The translations under genes and the position numbers were made by a program. A DNA stretch of 64,000 nt, taken from Escarpia spicata. Lineage: Eukaryota > Annelida > Polychaeta > Sabellida > Siboglinidae. The DNA is taken from contig OZ023214.1 of NCBI GenBank assembly GCA_963995525.1, positions 51,333,880 through 51,397,879 of the forward strand, in the 5' to 3' direction. Shown here in pieces: positions 61,571 through 64,000 of the stretch (the stretch's first letter is position 1; every line of letters starts with the position of its first letter). Below the pieces are notes generated by a model that was not told where the DNA came from, made no database searches, and saw nothing but the letters and a program-made list of their open reading frames with translations.

Positions 61571-62424
61571 CTATGGCGCCGTGAAGGGTGGGTGTGTAGT
61601 AATCAGATCAACATCGCTGTCAACCAGTGCGTGCTGGTGAACAGTTGCCTGGCGTGTCACTCACCGTAAGACCCTGAATGTTCTCCTTGGTGTGGGCGGA
61701 CCATCTCACGTGGGGTGGCACACAGTTAAATGATTTCAGTGATGGGTTAATTAATTCTGCTTCCCAGCTACCTTATAGTGCTAGCATTGTAGTCCCCGGC
61801 CAGCTAAGGTTATTGCAGGTGCATCAGATTGAGTTTCTAGGTCGACGGTGTTCCTTTTTATGCCATAGCATTGCCTCACAGCTTTGGTTCTTATGCAATT
61901 CAGGAACTAGTATAACTGTAAGCTCAATGAAACGTTTACTCAGGTTAGGCGTCAGTAAGTTAAAACAATATTTGTGATTGAGAAAAGAACAATTTTCAAA
62001 TACAAAACCAATAGAAGTAAGATGCTGCAAATGCGCATTCTTCTTATTGATGTATCAACACATTAAAACCGTGCAAATGAAGGAGGAGTATACGGCGATC
62101 TCAACATGAATTTGTAAGGGGAAAGCAGTAGCACTATGATATAAACAAGGGCCATGGAGACGAAACTAATTTATTTAACTTTATAAATTTGGATCTAAAC
62201 ATTGAACATACATGTATATATTAAATATCAAATGTCGTGTTTTCACGAAACAGATAATATGGATATAATCAAAACTGCCCTGCTTCCAGAACGGAAATGT
62301 CAATTGGCAACGCTAGAAATAAAGACGGGATGAAACTCTACATTTCAACACTGGTTACATTAGAGTTGTAAATTTGCAGCTAGACTTGTGAATGAAGTTG
62401 CACTTGTTCTGTTTCAAGAGACAA
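61571..62424. other. Unassigned stretch
   Basis: The frame at 61678-61977 is open but unrecognised. Confidence 0.4.
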
Positions 62425-63470
62425 CTTTGTGAATGAGTAAGTGAGTCGGTGAGTGGGTGAGTGACTGAGTGGGTGAGTGGGCGAGTGAGTGAGTGATTGA
62501 GTCGGTGATTGAGTGATTGCGTGTGTGAGTGAGTGAGTGAGTGAGTGAGTGAGTGAGTGAGTGAGTGAGTGAGTGAGTGATTGAGTGGGTGAGTGACTGA
62601 GTGGGTGAGTGAATGAGTGGGTGGGTGGGTGGGTGAGTGGGTGAGTGGGTGAGTGGGTGAGTGGTTGAGTGGTGAGTGAATGAGTGATTGAGTGGGTGAG
62701 CGATTGAGTGGGTGAGTGATTGAGTGGGTGAGTGATTGAGTGGGTGAGTGGGTGAGTGAGTGAGTGAGTGAGTGAGTGAGTGAGTGAGTGAGTGAGTGAG
62801 TGAGTGAGTGAGTGAGTGAGTGAGTGAGTGAGTGAGTGAGTGGGTGAGTGAGTGGGTGAATGAGTGATTGAGTGGGTGAGCGATTGAGTGGGTGAGTGAT
62901 TGAGTGGGTGAGTGATTGAGTGGGTGAGTGGGTGAGTGATTGAGTCGATGGGTGGGTGAGTGGGTGAGTGATAGAGTGGGTGAGTGAGTGATTGAGTGGG
63001 TGAGTGATTGAGTGGGTGAGTGAGTGAGTGAGTGGATGAGTGACTGAGTGGGTGAGTGGGTGAGTGGGTGAGTGGGTGAGTGGGTGAGTGAGTGAGTGAG
63101 TGGGTGAGTGAGTGAGTGGGTGAGTGAGTGAGTGAGTGATTGAGTGGGTGAGTGACTGAGTGGGTGAGTTGGTGGGTGATTGAGTGGGTGAGTGTGTGAG
63201 TGGGTGAGTGAGTGAGTCAGTGAGTGAGTGAGTGAGTGAGTGAGTGAGTGAGTGAGTGAGTGAGTGAGTGAGTGAGTGAGTGAGTGAGTGAGTGAGTGAG
63301 TGAGTGAGTGAGTGAGTGAGTGAGTGAGTGAGTGAGTGAGTGAGTGAGTGAGTGAGTGAGTGAGTGAGTGAGTGAGTGAGTGAGTGAGTGAGTGAGTGAG
63401 TGAGTGAGTGAGTGAGTGAGTGAGTGAGTGAGTGAGTGAGTGAGTGAGTGAGTGAGTGAGTGAGTGAGCA
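62425..63470. repeat. (GTGA)n array with higher-order structure, about 1.05 kb
   Basis: A tetranucleotide gtga/gagt base with gtgg, gtgatt and gagc variants. Longer words (gtgggtgagcgattgagtgg and neighbours at 62693 and 62873) recur about 180 bases apart, so whole blocks were duplicated. The right third (63207-63468) is pure gagt. Confidence 0.97.
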
Positions 63471-64000
63471 ATACCGAAATGTCACGGCTGTGAAAAGCGA
63501 ATATCACCAACATGAGACTATTCTTTCTACTTCCTTATTGATGCATATATGCTCCCTCGGATTATCGAGTTGTGTGGTGTACATTGTCGGAGAACAAACA
63601 AATTCGCGGACTGTCCCTGATTACGACTAACAACGTGTCCCATACCAATACTAATGATGAAAACATATCGTTATTGCTCGATGTAAGCAACTCTGGACAC
63701 GCACTTGGTGTAATACATAACAACGACTACACCCCCACGCTAGATAGCGAGAAGCCACAAGGGCAATGCCGCAGCAAGCCAAGCATGCAACCGTGTTCAA
63801 TGTACACATGAGATCGCGTGTGACGTATTTACCTAAATATTGACCCTTGCTGTTTGATGTCCACTCAGGACAAACGTACAACACACCTGGGAACACATAA
63901 TTAAAGTTCCAGTGGCGTTGATGGGATGTGTTATATGAATAAGGACATGGGCGCATAGACTAACCACAATGGACTCTGTAGGCCAAAACGGGAATTTCAA
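63471..64000. other. Unassigned stretch at the window end
   Basis: Frames at 63572-63811 (+) and 63651-63956 (-) are unrecognised and could be incomplete exons. Confidence 0.35.

Noticed and set aside
62355..63485. 376-residue minus-strand frame of repeated SLTH
   Set aside because: Translation of the gtga tetranucleotide array; a four-base unit gives a four-residue period in every open frame.

Overview
This is eukaryotic, animal-type DNA with almost no gene-dense sequence: AT-rich, packed with (AC)n, (TA)n, (CTGT)n and (GTGA)n simple repeats, minisatellites, a tRNA-derived SINE, several non-LTR retrotransposons, Penelope-like elements, one Ty3/Gypsy element and short DNA transposons. The mix of CR1-like LINEs carrying an esterase ORF1, Penelope-like elements, and a SINE tail resembling the deeply conserved metazoan (Nin-DC type) domain suggests a marine invertebrate, perhaps a mollusc or another lophotrochozoan. 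That is inference; no species-diagnostic gene is present. One 200-base run of N (8870-9069) marks an assembly gap.

Layout. 1-9 kb: a SINE (272-487), a long AC tract, a dispersed repeat at 3.6 kb, and a CpG-rich stretch (about 3.9-5.1 kb) holding the best intact gene candidate, a short secreted protein with an EGF-like cysteine motif (4727-5080). 9-17 kb: two inverted copies of a noncoding repeat, a hAT transposase remnant (14.2 kb), a 27-bp minisatellite (14.8-15.3 kb) and a short TIR element (16.5 kb). 17.8-21.7 kb: a CR1-like LINE on the minus strand with ORF1 and ORF2 remnants, a GIY-YIG fragment, a cysteine-rich exon candidate and a second CR1 piece. 25-33 kb: a Penelope-like copy, a local duplication whose first copy contains a third CR1 piece, a huge CT/GT-rich tract and a MITE. 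34.9-38.2 kb: a broken Ty3/Gypsy pol. 38.7-39.9 kb: a 1.15-kb TIR-bounded element. 40.4-41.5 kb: an RTE-like LINE fragment. 42.2-46.2 kb: a nested cluster in which a pseudogene of a repetitive family with PIN-nuclease-like motifs is interrupted by a minus-strand Jockey/CR1-group LINE, followed by another LINE tail. 46.4-54.4 kb: candidate host exons on both strands (46466-46761 +, 51784-51931 +, 54273-54399 -), a 46-bp satellite and a second Penelope-like copy. 56.9-64 kb: very long AC, 20-bp and GTGA arrays, a Harbinger-like MITE and a LINE 3' fragment.

How the parts relate. No operon-like or pathway-like organisation is visible. The window is best read as intergenic and intronic DNA shaped by transposon insertion and tandem-repeat growth. 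Host coding capacity is limited to the EGF-like gene and a few exon-sized islands with C/G-rich third codon positions and plausible splice sites. Their identity is not recognised and their exon boundaries are predictions.
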